Program-made: the position numbers and the translations under genes
Notes under the pieces: generated by a model
Database searches by the model: none
What the model was told of the DNA's origin: nothing
Seen by the model: only the letters and a program-made list of their open reading frames with translations
Assembly (NCBI GenBank): GCA_039586815.1
Contig: JBDHJR010000001.1
Location: 156,811-220,810, forward strand
Length of the DNA stretch: 64,000 nt
From: WVYX01 sp039586815
Lineage (GTDB): Bacteria > Gemmatimonadota > Gemmatimonadetes > Gemmatimonadales > GWC2-71-9
Direction of reading: 5' to 3'
Part shown: in pieces, positions 26,790-34,526 of the stretch
Layout of the letters: the number at the start of each line of letters is the position of its first letter
Position numbering within the stretch: position 1 is the first letter of the stretch

Positions 26790-27398
26790 ATGCGAGCCGC
26801 CAATGCGCTCTCCGTGGCGCTGCTCCTAGCGAGCGGAGCCTGCACCACGGCAACCGAGCCGGTGGCGGACGCGGTGCATTTTCCACTGCGCACTTGGGTA
26901 CTGGCACAGGACTTCGGCGCGTGGAACACCTCGCGGGACGGCTACCACCTGGCCGAAGACGTGATGGCCGAGGGCGGCGACTCGGTATTCGCCATCGCGG
27001 CGGGAGTCGTCCGGGCCGTGATCCTGAACAATGAGGCGCGTGGCTACGGAGGGATCGTGCTCATCGAGCACCCCTTCGGAGGAGAAACCGTGACGGGACT
27101 ATACGGTCACCTCTCCACTCGGCGCGGGACGGCGGTGGACGTAGATCAGGTCGTGGCGCCGGGCGACCTCGTAGCCTTCATTGCCGATGACGACGAGGAC
27201 GGGGGCACCTGGAGGCCGCATCTGCACTTCGGCATCCGCGAGGGTGCCTACGACCGCGAGTCGCGGATCTGCGGAGTATGGCTCTATGTGGGCTACACGC
27301 GCGATTGTCTCGATGCCACGCACGACCAGCAGCGCGACCAGTGGCACGATCCAAGCGATTTTCTCACGGCCAGCGGCGCCGTGATGCCGGGGCCGTAG
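26790..27398 (+). CDS. M23 family metallopeptidase lipoprotein
   Basis: About 202 residues with a signal ending in LLASGAC (lipobox) and a LytM/M23 domain. The zinc ligands are visible as GYHLAEDVM (His and Asp) and RPHLHFGIR (HxH). It probably cleaves peptidoglycan peptides or, if degenerate, activates amidases. The frame is open 87 codons upstream, but the signal peptide fixes the start at ATG 26790. A 26-residue membrane microprotein gene follows after one base. Confidence 0.87.
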   Translation: MRAANALSVALLLASGACTTATEPVADAVHFPLRTWVLAQDFGAWNTSRDGYHLAEDVMAEGGDSVFAIAAGVVRAVILNNEARGYGGIVLIEHPFGGETVTGLYGHLSTRRGTAVDVDQVVAPGDLVAFIADDDEDGGTWRPHLHFGIREGAYDRESRICGVWLYVGYTRDCLDATHDQQRDQWHDPSDFLTASGAVMPGP

Positions 27399-27399
27399 A

Positions 27400-27480
27400 G
27401 TGCTCTTCTACCTCGGCCTGGCGCTGGTCGCCTTCCTGCTGTGGCGGTTACTGCTCATTGCGTGGGACAAATGGGAATGA
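27400..27480 (+). CDS. 26-residue single-helix membrane microprotein
   Basis: GTG-initiated frame of 26 codons plus TGA. It reads MLFYLGLALVAF, then LLWRLLLIAW, and ends DKWE: one hydrophobic helix with a charged C-terminal end. It starts one base after the stop of the M23 gene, with GGGG about seven bases before the GTG. Such peptides usually sit in the inner membrane and modulate a partner. The partner is unknown; the M23 peptidase is the obvious candidate by position. It is too short for standard gene callers. Confidence 0.5.
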   Translation: MLFYLGLALVAFLLWRLLLIAWDKWE

Positions 27481-27507
27481 GTAGCTGGCCGGGTCGAGCG
27501 CCCGGCG

Positions 27508-28263
27508 CTACACCGCCGCCGCGCGCAAGGCGGACATGGCATTCCGCTTGAGCTTGCCGACCGCTTCGATGGAAAGCTCCATCTGGTACGCGATGTGATC
27601 CTCCATCAGACCCGTCACGTAGGTGAGCCGCAGAACGTTCTTCTGGGCGTCGCTGAGCTGGGTTCCCGCTTTCTCGCACAGCCAGACGGTGTTGAGGCTC
27701 TCCATCGCCAAGAGGCGGGTCTCCGCAAAGAACCGCTCCGGCGAGGGGGGCTCGAACCCCGGCGCCGGGCGGCGGCGGGCCGACGCAGGCGCATCGACTT
27801 CCGTAAGAACGTCGCTCTTGTACTCCTGTATCCAGCGCTGCTGCGCCTGCTTCCATACGTTGGGGGCAGTGCTCTTCATGGGTGAGCGCATGACCGCAAG
27901 CCACACGGCCTGCTCGCCGAGGAGCTCCTTGATTCGATCCTCGGAGGTCCCGCGGTTCCGCGCCTCGGCGGCCGTGGCCTCCTGCAGGTCGCTAAGCCAC
28001 TTGCGGCGCTGGTCCCCATCCTCGTTGAGGCCGTGGAACGGGAACCAGCGGCTGCGCAGCCGCTTGGCCGCCTCGACCGCCTCTTCCTTGGAAGCCGCCG
28101 TGAGCACCACCCGCGCCTCCCGCAAAATCGGGTCCTGCGCGATCCGCGCCTGGAGTCCGGGAGACGTCTGCATCTCCGGGAGCACCTTGTCACGCCATCG
28201 TATCTCCGCCTCGGTGATCACCGAGGCGAACTGAACCGTTCCTCGAAGCTTGGAGTCGTTCAT
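27508..28263 (-). CDS. Protein with C-terminal sigma-70 region-4-like HTH
   Basis: 251 residues. The N-terminal 130 residues are helical and charged with no family I recognise. Pro-rich residues (about 160-175) form a linker. The C-terminal segment LSDAQKNVLRLTYVTGLM and the following HIAYQMELSIEAVGKLKR resemble sigma-70 region 4 / RNA-polymerase sigma helix-turn-helix. It may be a divergent ECF-like or anti-sigma-linked regulator. Its ATG overlaps, on the opposite strand, the ATG of the methyltransferase gene. AGGGTGA lies seven bases upstream, supporting this start. Confidence 0.7.
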   Translation of the reverse strand: MNDSKLRGTVQFASVITEAEIRWRDKVLPEMQTSPGLQARIAQDPILREARVVLTAASKEEAVEAAKRLRSRWFPFHGLNEDGDQRRKWLSDLQEATAAEARNRGTSEDRIKELLGEQAVWLAVMRSPMKSTAPNVWKQAQQRWIQEYKSDVLTEVDAPASARRRPAPGFEPPSPERFFAETRLLAMESLNTVWLCEKAGTQLSDAQKNVLRLTYVTGLMEDHIAYQMELSIEAVGKLKRNAMSALRAAAV

Positions 28264-28951
28264 GGCAATCTCACCCTATTGGCGCGCCTGGGCGACTGCT
28301 GTGACGCGCGTCGCACTCGCGGTTCTGGCAGCAGCGGCGGGGGCCTCCTCCGGTCTCGCGGCACAGCGGGACGCGGCCCGCGATGCCTGGCAGCGGGTGC
28401 CCGACGTGTTCGCCGCCTTGGCCATCGGCGCGGGAAGCCACGTCGCCGACATCGGCGCGGGGGGCGGCTACTTCACCGTGCGGCTCGCCGGCGAGGTGGG
28501 AGGTGGGGGCCGGGTGTATGCCGTGGACATCGACGAGTCGAGCCTGAGCCGGCTGCGCGACCGGCTGGAGGCAGAGGGCCTCACCAACGTGGAGGTGATA
28601 CACGGTGAGTCGGATGACCCGCTGCTTCCCGATGGCGCCCTGGATGCCATCCTCGTGGTCGACACCTATCACGAAATGACGCACTACGAGGCCATGCTGG
28701 CGCGCATGTACCAGGCACTCAGCCCGGGCGGGCGGCTGGTGATACTGGACTTCACGCCTCCCGACCCGTCTGCGTCGCGCGCCGGGCAGACCGCTCGTCA
28801 CACGATTGCCATCGCTAACGCGGAGCGCGAACTTGCCGATGCCGGCTTCGACGTCCTCCGGCGCGACGAGAGCTTCGCCCAAGCCACCGGTTACCGCCGC
28901 TCGCACCAATGGATGCTGGTGGCACAGCGGCCCGCCGCACCCGACGGCTGA
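28262..28951 (+). CDS. SAM-dependent methyltransferase with an apparent signal peptide
   Basis: About 229 residues. The class I fold is clear: VADIGAGGGYFTVRLAGEVG (SAM motif I), YAVDIDESSL (motif II) and DAILVVDTYHEM with LSPGGRLVILDF. Residues 1-38 look like a signal peptide (VTRVALAVLAAAAGASSGLAAQ), which is odd because SAM is cytoplasmic. Exported-looking relatives do exist as predicted methyltransferases. Start ATG 28262 has GGAG six bases before it. The substrate is unknown. A second methyltransferase gene follows. Confidence 0.85.
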   Translation: MAISPYWRAWATAVTRVALAVLAAAAGASSGLAAQRDAARDAWQRVPDVFAALAIGAGSHVADIGAGGGYFTVRLAGEVGGGGRVYAVDIDESSLSRLRDRLEAEGLTNVEVIHGESDDPLLPDGALDAILVVDTYHEMTHYEAMLARMYQALSPGGRLVILDFTPPDPSASRAGQTARHTIAIANAERELADAGFDVLRRDESFAQATGYRRSHQWMLVAQRPAAPDG

Positions 28952-28989
28952 CAGGGCGAGGGCGGCAGGCAACGCTCGCTCGAGGTTTC

Positions 28990-29661
28990 ATGGTCGAGAC
29001 GCCCGACTTTGCCAAACCGGATCGTTACAAGGCGAGCAGCTACGAGGCGTACAACGTCAAGCTGCCGCAGCGCTACGATGCCTCGCGCTGGATGTGGTTC
29101 TGCCAGATGCCGCTCCTCGACAAGGCGATCATCGAAAGGCTCCCGCCGAGCATCGGGTCCCTCGACATCCTCGACGTGGGCTGCGCCACGGGACGGTTGC
29201 TCGCCAAGCTCGCGGCGGCCGGCGCCCACCGGCTATCGGGCACCGATCTCGCGCCCCGCATACTGGACGTCGCGCGCGACAAGCTCGCCGCACAGGAGGC
29301 CGACGCAGACCTCCGCCCGGCGGACGCGGAAGACACCCTGCCCTGGCCCGCCGAGTCATTCGACGTCGTGACTCTGGTTGGGGTGCTGCACCACTTCTAC
29401 CGCCCGCTGGAGGCGCTGCGCGAGATCCGGCGCGTGCTGCGCGTCTCGGGTCGCCTGATCGTGGTCGATCCGTGCTTCTTCCCGCTCGTGCGGCACGCGC
29501 TCAACCTCTGGATGCGGGTCGCACCGCATGACGGGGACTACAGGTTCTACGCCCCGAGGGAGGCAGCGGCGTTGCTGCAGGCCGCGCGCTTCCGCTGTGG
29601 TGCGCCGCGGCGTGTGGGGTTGTGGTCGTACGTCGTAGCGGCCCTCCCTGAAGACACCTAA
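28990..29661 (+). CDS. Class I SAM-dependent methyltransferase (Methyltransf_11 type)
   Basis: About 223 residues with motif I ILDVGCATGRLLAKLAAAGA, acidic motif II GTDLAPRILDVA, and the post-I segment DVVTLVGVLHHFYRPLEALR typical of UbiE/COQ5-like small-molecule methyltransferases. The C-terminus has FYAPREAAALLQAARF. No signal peptide, so cytoplasmic. It lies 38 bases after the other methyltransferase. The open frame extends upstream, but the ATG at 28990 has GAGG nearby. Substrate unknown. Confidence 0.87.
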   Translation: MVETPDFAKPDRYKASSYEAYNVKLPQRYDASRWMWFCQMPLLDKAIIERLPPSIGSLDILDVGCATGRLLAKLAAAGAHRLSGTDLAPRILDVARDKLAAQEADADLRPADAEDTLPWPAESFDVVTLVGVLHHFYRPLEALREIRRVLRVSGRLIVVDPCFFPLVRHALNLWMRVAPHDGDYRFYAPREAAALLQAARFRCGAPRRVGLWSYVVAALPEDT

Positions 29662-29673
29662 CTTCCGGGCACG

Positions 29674-29892
29674 ATGCGGGGACCTGTGAAGTCCTTGGTG
29701 CAGCGGTACGCCGGACGGCTGCGCTACCCTCGGCTACTGCTGCTGATGCTCACGCTGTTCGGCGCGGACCTCGTGGTCCCCGACGCCATACCCTTCGTGG
29801 ACGAGATCCTCCTGGGGTTGGGCACAGTACTGCTCGGCAGCCTGCGCAAGCGCCGCGCGGAGAAGCCACCCGCGGCAACCCCCGGCGACTGA
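29674..29892 (+). CDS. Small membrane protein (DUF6116-like)
   Basis: 72 residues. RYPRLLLLMLTLFGADLVVP forms a hydrophobic helix, and IPFVDEILLGLGTVLLGSLR is a second helix with an embedded acidic motif; a basic tail follows. The VPDAIPFVDEILLG core matches a small conserved family of unknown function (DUF6116, from memory). It sits 12 bases after the methyltransferase and 7 bases before the antiporter gene. Confidence 0.75.
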   Translation: MRGPVKSLVQRYAGRLRYPRLLLLMLTLFGADLVVPDAIPFVDEILLGLGTVLLGSLRKRRAEKPPAATPGD

Positions 29893-29899
29893 GGAAAGC

Positions 29900-31546
29900 A
29901 TGGACCTCTGGTCCTCACTGCTCGACATCCTGATCCTGCTGGGCGCCGCCATGCTCCTGGGGGCGTTATGTGAGCGGTTCAAGCAGAGCGCCCTGCTGGG
30001 CTACCTGCTGGCCGGCACTCTGCTCGGACCCAACGCGCTCAACGTGCTACCCAGCTACGAGGCGGTCTCCACCATCGCCGAGCTGGGGATCGCCCTGCTC
30101 CTGTTCTCCATCGGCCTGGAGTTCTCGTGGCGCCGGCTGCGCAGCGTGGGCGCCATCGCGGCCGGGGGCGGCACGCTGCAGATCCTGCTCACCGGTGCCG
30201 CCACCGCCCTGCTGTGCCGGCTACTCGGCCTGGACGTTCCCGCCGCACTGGCCATTGGTGCAATCGTCGCAATGAGCAGCACCGCAGCCGTGGTACGCGT
30301 CCTCGCCGGCCGCCAGGAGATCGACGCGGTGCACGGTCGCAACGCACTCGGCATTCTCCTGCTGCAGGACATTGCGATCGTGCCGGCCGCTCTGTTCGTG
30401 GCCGCGTTGGGGATGGGAGGTGGGATCGCGCAGGTGGGGTGGGCCGTGGTGCAGGCGCTCGCGCTGGCCACGGTGCTGGCCGGCGCGCTCTTCGTCGTCG
30501 TGAGCTACGGGCTCCCGAGACTGTTGGGTGCGGGGGCCGTCGCCGCGAACCGTGACCTGTCCATTCTACTCGCCATCGTGACGGCCACGGGCGCCGCGTG
30601 GTTGTCACATGCACTCGGCTTCTCCCCGGTGTTGGGCGCGTTCGTGGCGGGCATGGTACTCGCGGAGTGCCCGTTTGCCGTACAGATCCGTGCGGACATT
30701 GCACCGCTGCACACGCTGTTCGTCACGCTGTTCTTCAGCGCGATCGGCATGCTGGCCGACCCGGGCTGGGCCGCCCGCAATTGGGCGCTGCTGGCCGGCG
30801 TCGTCCTGCTGGTAGTGGTCGGCAAGACAGTGGTCACGGCGGGTGTGGTGCGACTGTTCCGCATCCCCACGGGACTGTCGGCCGCCACGGGACTGGTGCT
30901 CGCACAGCTGGGCGAGTTCTCCCTCGTGCTCGCCATGCTGGCGCGCGACAGCCAGGTCATCGGGCCGAGCCTGTTCGATCTCCTGGTCGCCACCATGATC
31001 GTGACGCTGTTCCTCACACCGTACCTGGCGGCGCTCGCCCCACGGCTGGCGACGGCGGTAGGACGCATCATGACGCAGGAGCACAGGGTGATGACCGCGA
31101 CCGAGGCAGGACGCGACGAGGTCCTCGGCGGGCACCTCGTCGTCATCGGGTTCGGGCCTGCGGGGCAGCGCGTGGCGGAGACGCTGATGGGAATGGGGGA
31201 CTTGCAGATCGTGGTCACTGACTTGAGCGCGAACAGCCTGGACCTGGCCCGCGCTTACGGGCTGCAGACGGTGGTGGGCGATGCGACGCGGGAGAGTGTA
31301 CTGGCACGGCTTCACATTCGGACGGCGGCCGCGGTCGCGATCACCCTGCCCGATCCGCGCACGGCACGGCAGGTCGTGCAGATGGTCCGTTCACTGGCGC
31401 CCGACACGCGCATCGTCGTGCGGGCGCGCTATCACGTGCATCGCTGGCAACTCGACGTGGCGGGTGCCCACACCGTGGTGGACGAAGAGGACGAGGTGGG
31501 GGCGCGTATCGCCGCCGAGATCAGGGAGCTGCTGCCGGCGGATTGA
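29900..31546 (+). CDS. CPA2 monovalent cation:proton antiporter (KefB/YbaL-like)
   Basis: 548 residues. About 12 helices cover residues 1-380, with LLGYLLAGTLLGPN, IAELGIALLLFSIGLEFS, LGILLLQDIAIVPAA and FSPVLGAFVAGMVLAE. A RCK/TrkA-N domain (about 415-540) has VVIGFGPAGQRVAETLMG for NAD(H) binding. This is a complete K+/H+ or Na+/H+ antiporter with regulatory domain. GAGGAAAG precedes the ATG. It forms a probable operon with the DUF6116-like gene. Confidence 0.92.
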   Translation: MDLWSSLLDILILLGAAMLLGALCERFKQSALLGYLLAGTLLGPNALNVLPSYEAVSTIAELGIALLLFSIGLEFSWRRLRSVGAIAAGGGTLQILLTGAATALLCRLLGLDVPAALAIGAIVAMSSTAAVVRVLAGRQEIDAVHGRNALGILLLQDIAIVPAALFVAALGMGGGIAQVGWAVVQALALATVLAGALFVVVSYGLPRLLGAGAVAANRDLSILLAIVTATGAAWLSHALGFSPVLGAFVAGMVLAECPFAVQIRADIAPLHTLFVTLFFSAIGMLADPGWAARNWALLAGVVLLVVVGKTVVTAGVVRLFRIPTGLSAATGLVLAQLGEFSLVLAMLARDSQVIGPSLFDLLVATMIVTLFLTPYLAALAPRLATAVGRIMTQEHRVMTATEAGRDEVLGGHLVVIGFGPAGQRVAETLMGMGDLQIVVTDLSANSLDLARAYGLQTVVGDATRESVLARLHIRTAAAVAITLPDPRTARQVVQMVRSLAPDTRIVVRARYHVHRWQLDVAGAHTVVDEEDEVGARIAAEIRELLPAD

Positions 31547-31661
31547 CACCGGCGTCCCTCCACGACACCCGCGACCGCCCCCAAAGACACCCGATCGAAG
31601 CCCCCCTCCGTCAGCTCCCAACGCGGCCGTTAATGGCGACATGACAAGTCGTATTTCGTGT

Positions 31662-31687
31662 GCAACTGTTGACCACTGGACGCCGTT
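31662..31687 (+). promoter_or_regulatory. ECF-sigma-type promoter of the exported-protein gene
   Basis: GCAAC (31662-31666), exactly 17 bases, then CGTT (31684-31687), 27 bases before the ATG. Spacing and -35 match the promoters at 46481 and 47962. Confidence 0.45.
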
Positions 31688-31714
31688 TACGACTCAACGA
31701 GGAAGGAGCGTTCG

Positions 31715-33034
31715 ATGTCCTTCAAGCTGGCCATGCAACGGCTGGTCATCGGCGGCGCCGCGCTGGCCCTGGTGGTCAGCCCACCCGCGATCGACGACGC
31801 GGCAGCCCAGGAACGCGGCAACCTGCTGCGGGCGTACGGCAACGGACCGGCCGATCGCTCGTTGCCGCAGCAGCACAACACCGATTACATCATGCGGCTC
31901 AAGCAGGTGCAGGAACTGCTCATCGCGGTGCGCGCGGAGCCACGAGACGCCGGCTACATCGAAACGGGATTGGCCGGAAGCGGCATCACGCTGGACGACC
32001 TGCTCACGGCCGAGGTGTTGTACAGGGACGGCGAGTCGTTCGCGCTCAACTTCCCGCTGCTCACGGCGGAGGACGCCGAGCACCTGCTCGAAGTGAGCAT
32101 GCGCTTCGCACGAAGCCTGGCGGACCGATACACGGCGCAGCGGGCAGCAATCGAGGAGATCCTGAGCGCCTACCCCTTCGAGCAGATCGACGTGCCGACC
32201 CTGGCCTACATCCTGGTCGGCTGCTTCTCCCTCGACTGGGAGGGCCTGGCGCTGACGCGCGAGCTCGGCTACCGGACGGTTCGGCCCGAGCCCCCACGCA
32301 TGGTCCGGTGGGCCATCGTCGAGGGTGCCTGGCGGCCCAAGGGGATCTACTGGGGCAGCCACAACAACTACCTCGACAACGGCATGGTGCTCACGTCGTT
32401 CGGCGACTTCCACACGCTGCCGCGCGCAGCCTTGCCCGACGTCGCTTACCTCATACAGCGAGGGATCCGTACTGTCGAGGTGCCGGAGCCGCTGCGTCCC
32501 ACAATGCGTGGCGTGGCTCGGCGCGCCTCCATCAGTGTCGAAAAGCAGCTCGCGGCCATCATGATGACCCTGCGCGACGGCGGCCCCGCCACTGCCGAAG
32601 AGATCGCGCAGGCGCTCGAACGCAAGCCCGCGGAGGTGGCGGATTACCTGGTATTCCTCGACAGCCTCGACTACGTAAGCGAAGACGCCGGCAGTTACGC
32701 CATAGCGGTTCCCGTGCTGTCCGAGGAGGACCACGAGATGGTCCAGGAGCTGAGGCAGCTCAGCCGTGACATCATGACTGCTTGGCTGGCAGAGAACTAC
32801 GAGCAGTACAAGGAGGCGCTCATGGCCGTCACGCCCATCGGGCACGCGCGACCGTTCGCGTTCTCCTTCTGGAACACGTGGCACTGGCTGTTCGGGGCCA
32901 CCAACCTGATCCTGACGCAGGACGGCCTGTTAACCGACCCCTACGCCGAGCACCGCAGGTTCTTGGGATCCGTGCCGGTGGTCTGGTCGGCGAGCCTCAT
33001 GGCGGACATCCCGCACGAGCACATCTATCAGTAG
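31715..33034 (+). CDS. Exported protein of unknown function
   Basis: 439 residues with a signal peptide (ending DDAAAQE). Most of the mature protein is helical. Residues 285-335 (ISVEKQLAAIMMTLRDGG, then ATAEEIAQALERKPAEVADY) look like a winged-helix fold, unexpected outside the cytoplasm. I do not recognise the family. AAGGAG lies seven bases before the ATG. A small 87-residue gene follows by 11 bases. A stress- or envelope-related role is suggested only by the promoter type. Confidence 0.7.
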   Translation: MSFKLAMQRLVIGGAALALVVSPPAIDDAAAQERGNLLRAYGNGPADRSLPQQHNTDYIMRLKQVQELLIAVRAEPRDAGYIETGLAGSGITLDDLLTAEVLYRDGESFALNFPLLTAEDAEHLLEVSMRFARSLADRYTAQRAAIEEILSAYPFEQIDVPTLAYILVGCFSLDWEGLALTRELGYRTVRPEPPRMVRWAIVEGAWRPKGIYWGSHNNYLDNGMVLTSFGDFHTLPRAALPDVAYLIQRGIRTVEVPEPLRPTMRGVARRASISVEKQLAAIMMTLRDGGPATAEEIAQALERKPAEVADYLVFLDSLDYVSEDAGSYAIAVPVLSEEDHEMVQELRQLSRDIMTAWLAENYEQYKEALMAVTPIGHARPFAFSFWNTWHWLFGATNLILTQDGLLTDPYAEHRRFLGSVPVVWSASLMADIPHEHIYQ

Positions 33035-33044
33035 GTGCAGCGAT

Positions 33045-33308
33045 ATGAACGCTTACCGAAAGCTGGCAGGCGAGTACGGCTGGCCCCAGAACGGGGTCAC
33101 AGTAGTGGAGCGGGGCGGCAAGCTCTACGCGCTGGTAGAGTGGTTCTCCCTGCAACCCCTGGAGCACATGGACGGTGACACGTTCAAGCTGCCGGGAGTC
33201 ACCGGTTACGCCGACGAGCTGGTGACGTTCCGGCGCGACGCAGACGGCACGGCCACCAGCGTGCAAATCGGGGGCAACGTGACCCTCGAACGCAGGGAGC
33301 GCCGCTGA
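33045..33308 (+). CDS. Small protein resembling a C-terminal domain of serine hydrolases
   Basis: 87 residues, no signal. The sequence GVTVVERGGKLYALVEWFSL and the following ADELVTFRRDADGTATSVQI resemble the small beta domain (DUF3471-like) that ends many beta-lactamase-type hydrolases. Here it is a separate gene just before a serine hydrolase. AGGTG precedes the ATG. It could be a detached accessory domain; function unproven. Confidence 0.65.
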   Translation: MNAYRKLAGEYGWPQNGVTVVERGGKLYALVEWFSLQPLEHMDGDTFKLPGVTGYADELVTFRRDADGTATSVQIGGNVTLERRERR

Positions 33309-33340
33309 CCGGCGCCGGACCGGGCACGGGAGACTGAGGC

Positions 33341-33481
33341 GTGAAGACTGATGGCGTGTGCTCGCGCTGCTACCGTGCGTCGAGCATGCGGGCCCGGCTC
33401 ATGCTGGACTTCTTCGAGATCGTGAGGATGCGCAAGTGCCTGCTCGGGATCAGACAGCGGGCAGCGGGAGGTGGCGCATGA
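33341..33481 (+). CDS. 46-residue CxxC protein coupled to a serine hydrolase gene
   Basis: GTG-initiated frame of 46 codons ending in ATGA, so its stop overlaps the ATG of the serine hydrolase. It begins MKTDGVCSRCYRASSM and continues RARLMLDFFEIVRMRKC. The CxxC plus a further Cys suggests metal binding or a degenerate zinc knuckle. GAGG is nearby. It was not proposed by the open-frame scan. Function unknown; translational coupling is the main support. Confidence 0.5.
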   Translation: MKTDGVCSRCYRASSMRARLMLDFFEIVRMRKCLLGIRQRAAGGGA

Positions 33482-34512
33482 CTCGCAAGCAGCCCCTCGC
33501 GGCAGCACTACTGGCAGCGCTCACCGTATGCAGTGACCCCGCATCATCCCTGCAGGGGAACTACCCGCCGGAGCTGGAAGCAGCCTACGCCGAGGCTGGC
33601 CGCATTGCGGGGATCAAGAGCCTGCTCGTGGCTTCCACCGATTCCCTCATCGCCGAGGGGTACTTCAACGGTGAGACACCCCAGAGCGTCCACGACGTCC
33701 GGTCCGTCACCAAGAGCTTTACGTCGGCCCTGCTGGGGATCGCCATCCGCGAGGGCTTCATCGAGAGCGTCGACCAGACCGTGGGCGACTACCTGACCGG
33801 TATCATCTCCGACCTGCCCGACGACATAGGCCGTCTTACGATCGACGACCTGCTCACGATGCGGTCCGGCCAGGCCTGGAGCGACTTCACCAACGCATCC
33901 GAGTTCGGCTCTTGGATTCGGGCGCCGGACCAGCTCGACTACGTCGTCCGGCGGCCCCTGGTTGACGCACCGGGGACTCTCTTCGCCTACAGCGACGGTA
34001 CCGCTCACCTGGCCGCCGCGATTCTGCAGGTGGCGACCGGCAGGAGTGCACTGGCTTTCGCGGAGGAACACCTGTTCGGCCCGCTGGGCATCGGCGAGCG
34101 CCAATGGCTCACAGACAACCGCGGCTACAACCTGGGCGGCGTGGGCCTAATCGTGACTCCCCGGGACATGGTAGCATTTGGGATGCTCTTCCTGAACGAA
34201 GGTGTGTTCGAGGGGCATCAGCTCGTTCCAGCGCAATGGGTCGCCACGTCGACAACCGTGCACACGAGCACGAACAGTGCCGTGCCGTACGGTTCGCACT
34301 ACGGATACTACTGGTGGATTGGGGAGGCGGCCGGTACCGAGCTCTACATGGCTATGGGATGGGGCGGCCAATTCATCGTCGTCGTACCGACGCTGGATCT
34401 CGTCGTCGTGGCAACCTGCCATTGGCGGGTCCCCGAGGCACAGGCGCGCCAGCACTGGTCGGAGATCATCGGGGTGATCGCGAGGGAGGTGCTTCCGGCC
34501 GTGCGGCGCTGA
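33478..34512 (+). CDS. Serine hydrolase, beta-lactamase/D-aminopeptidase-like
   Basis: 344 residues with an N-terminal signal (LAAALLAALTVCSD). The class C beta-lactamase fold is marked by SVTKSF (SxxK nucleophile), YSDGTAHL (Tyr motif) and MGWGGQF (third motif). Likely an exported esterase, D-aminopeptidase or beta-lactamase-related enzyme rather than a resistance enzyme. ATG 33478 overlaps the stop of the 46-residue gene. Its active site is intact, unlike the paralogue at 46594. Confidence 0.87.
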   Translation: MTRKQPLAAALLAALTVCSDPASSLQGNYPPELEAAYAEAGRIAGIKSLLVASTDSLIAEGYFNGETPQSVHDVRSVTKSFTSALLGIAIREGFIESVDQTVGDYLTGIISDLPDDIGRLTIDDLLTMRSGQAWSDFTNASEFGSWIRAPDQLDYVVRRPLVDAPGTLFAYSDGTAHLAAAILQVATGRSALAFAEEHLFGPLGIGERQWLTDNRGYNLGGVGLIVTPRDMVAFGMLFLNEGVFEGHQLVPAQWVATSTTVHTSTNSAVPYGSHYGYYWWIGEAAGTELYMAMGWGGQFIVVVPTLDLVVVATCHWRVPEAQARQHWSEIIGVIAREVLPAVRR

Positions 34513-34526
34513 CCCACCCGTGTTGC

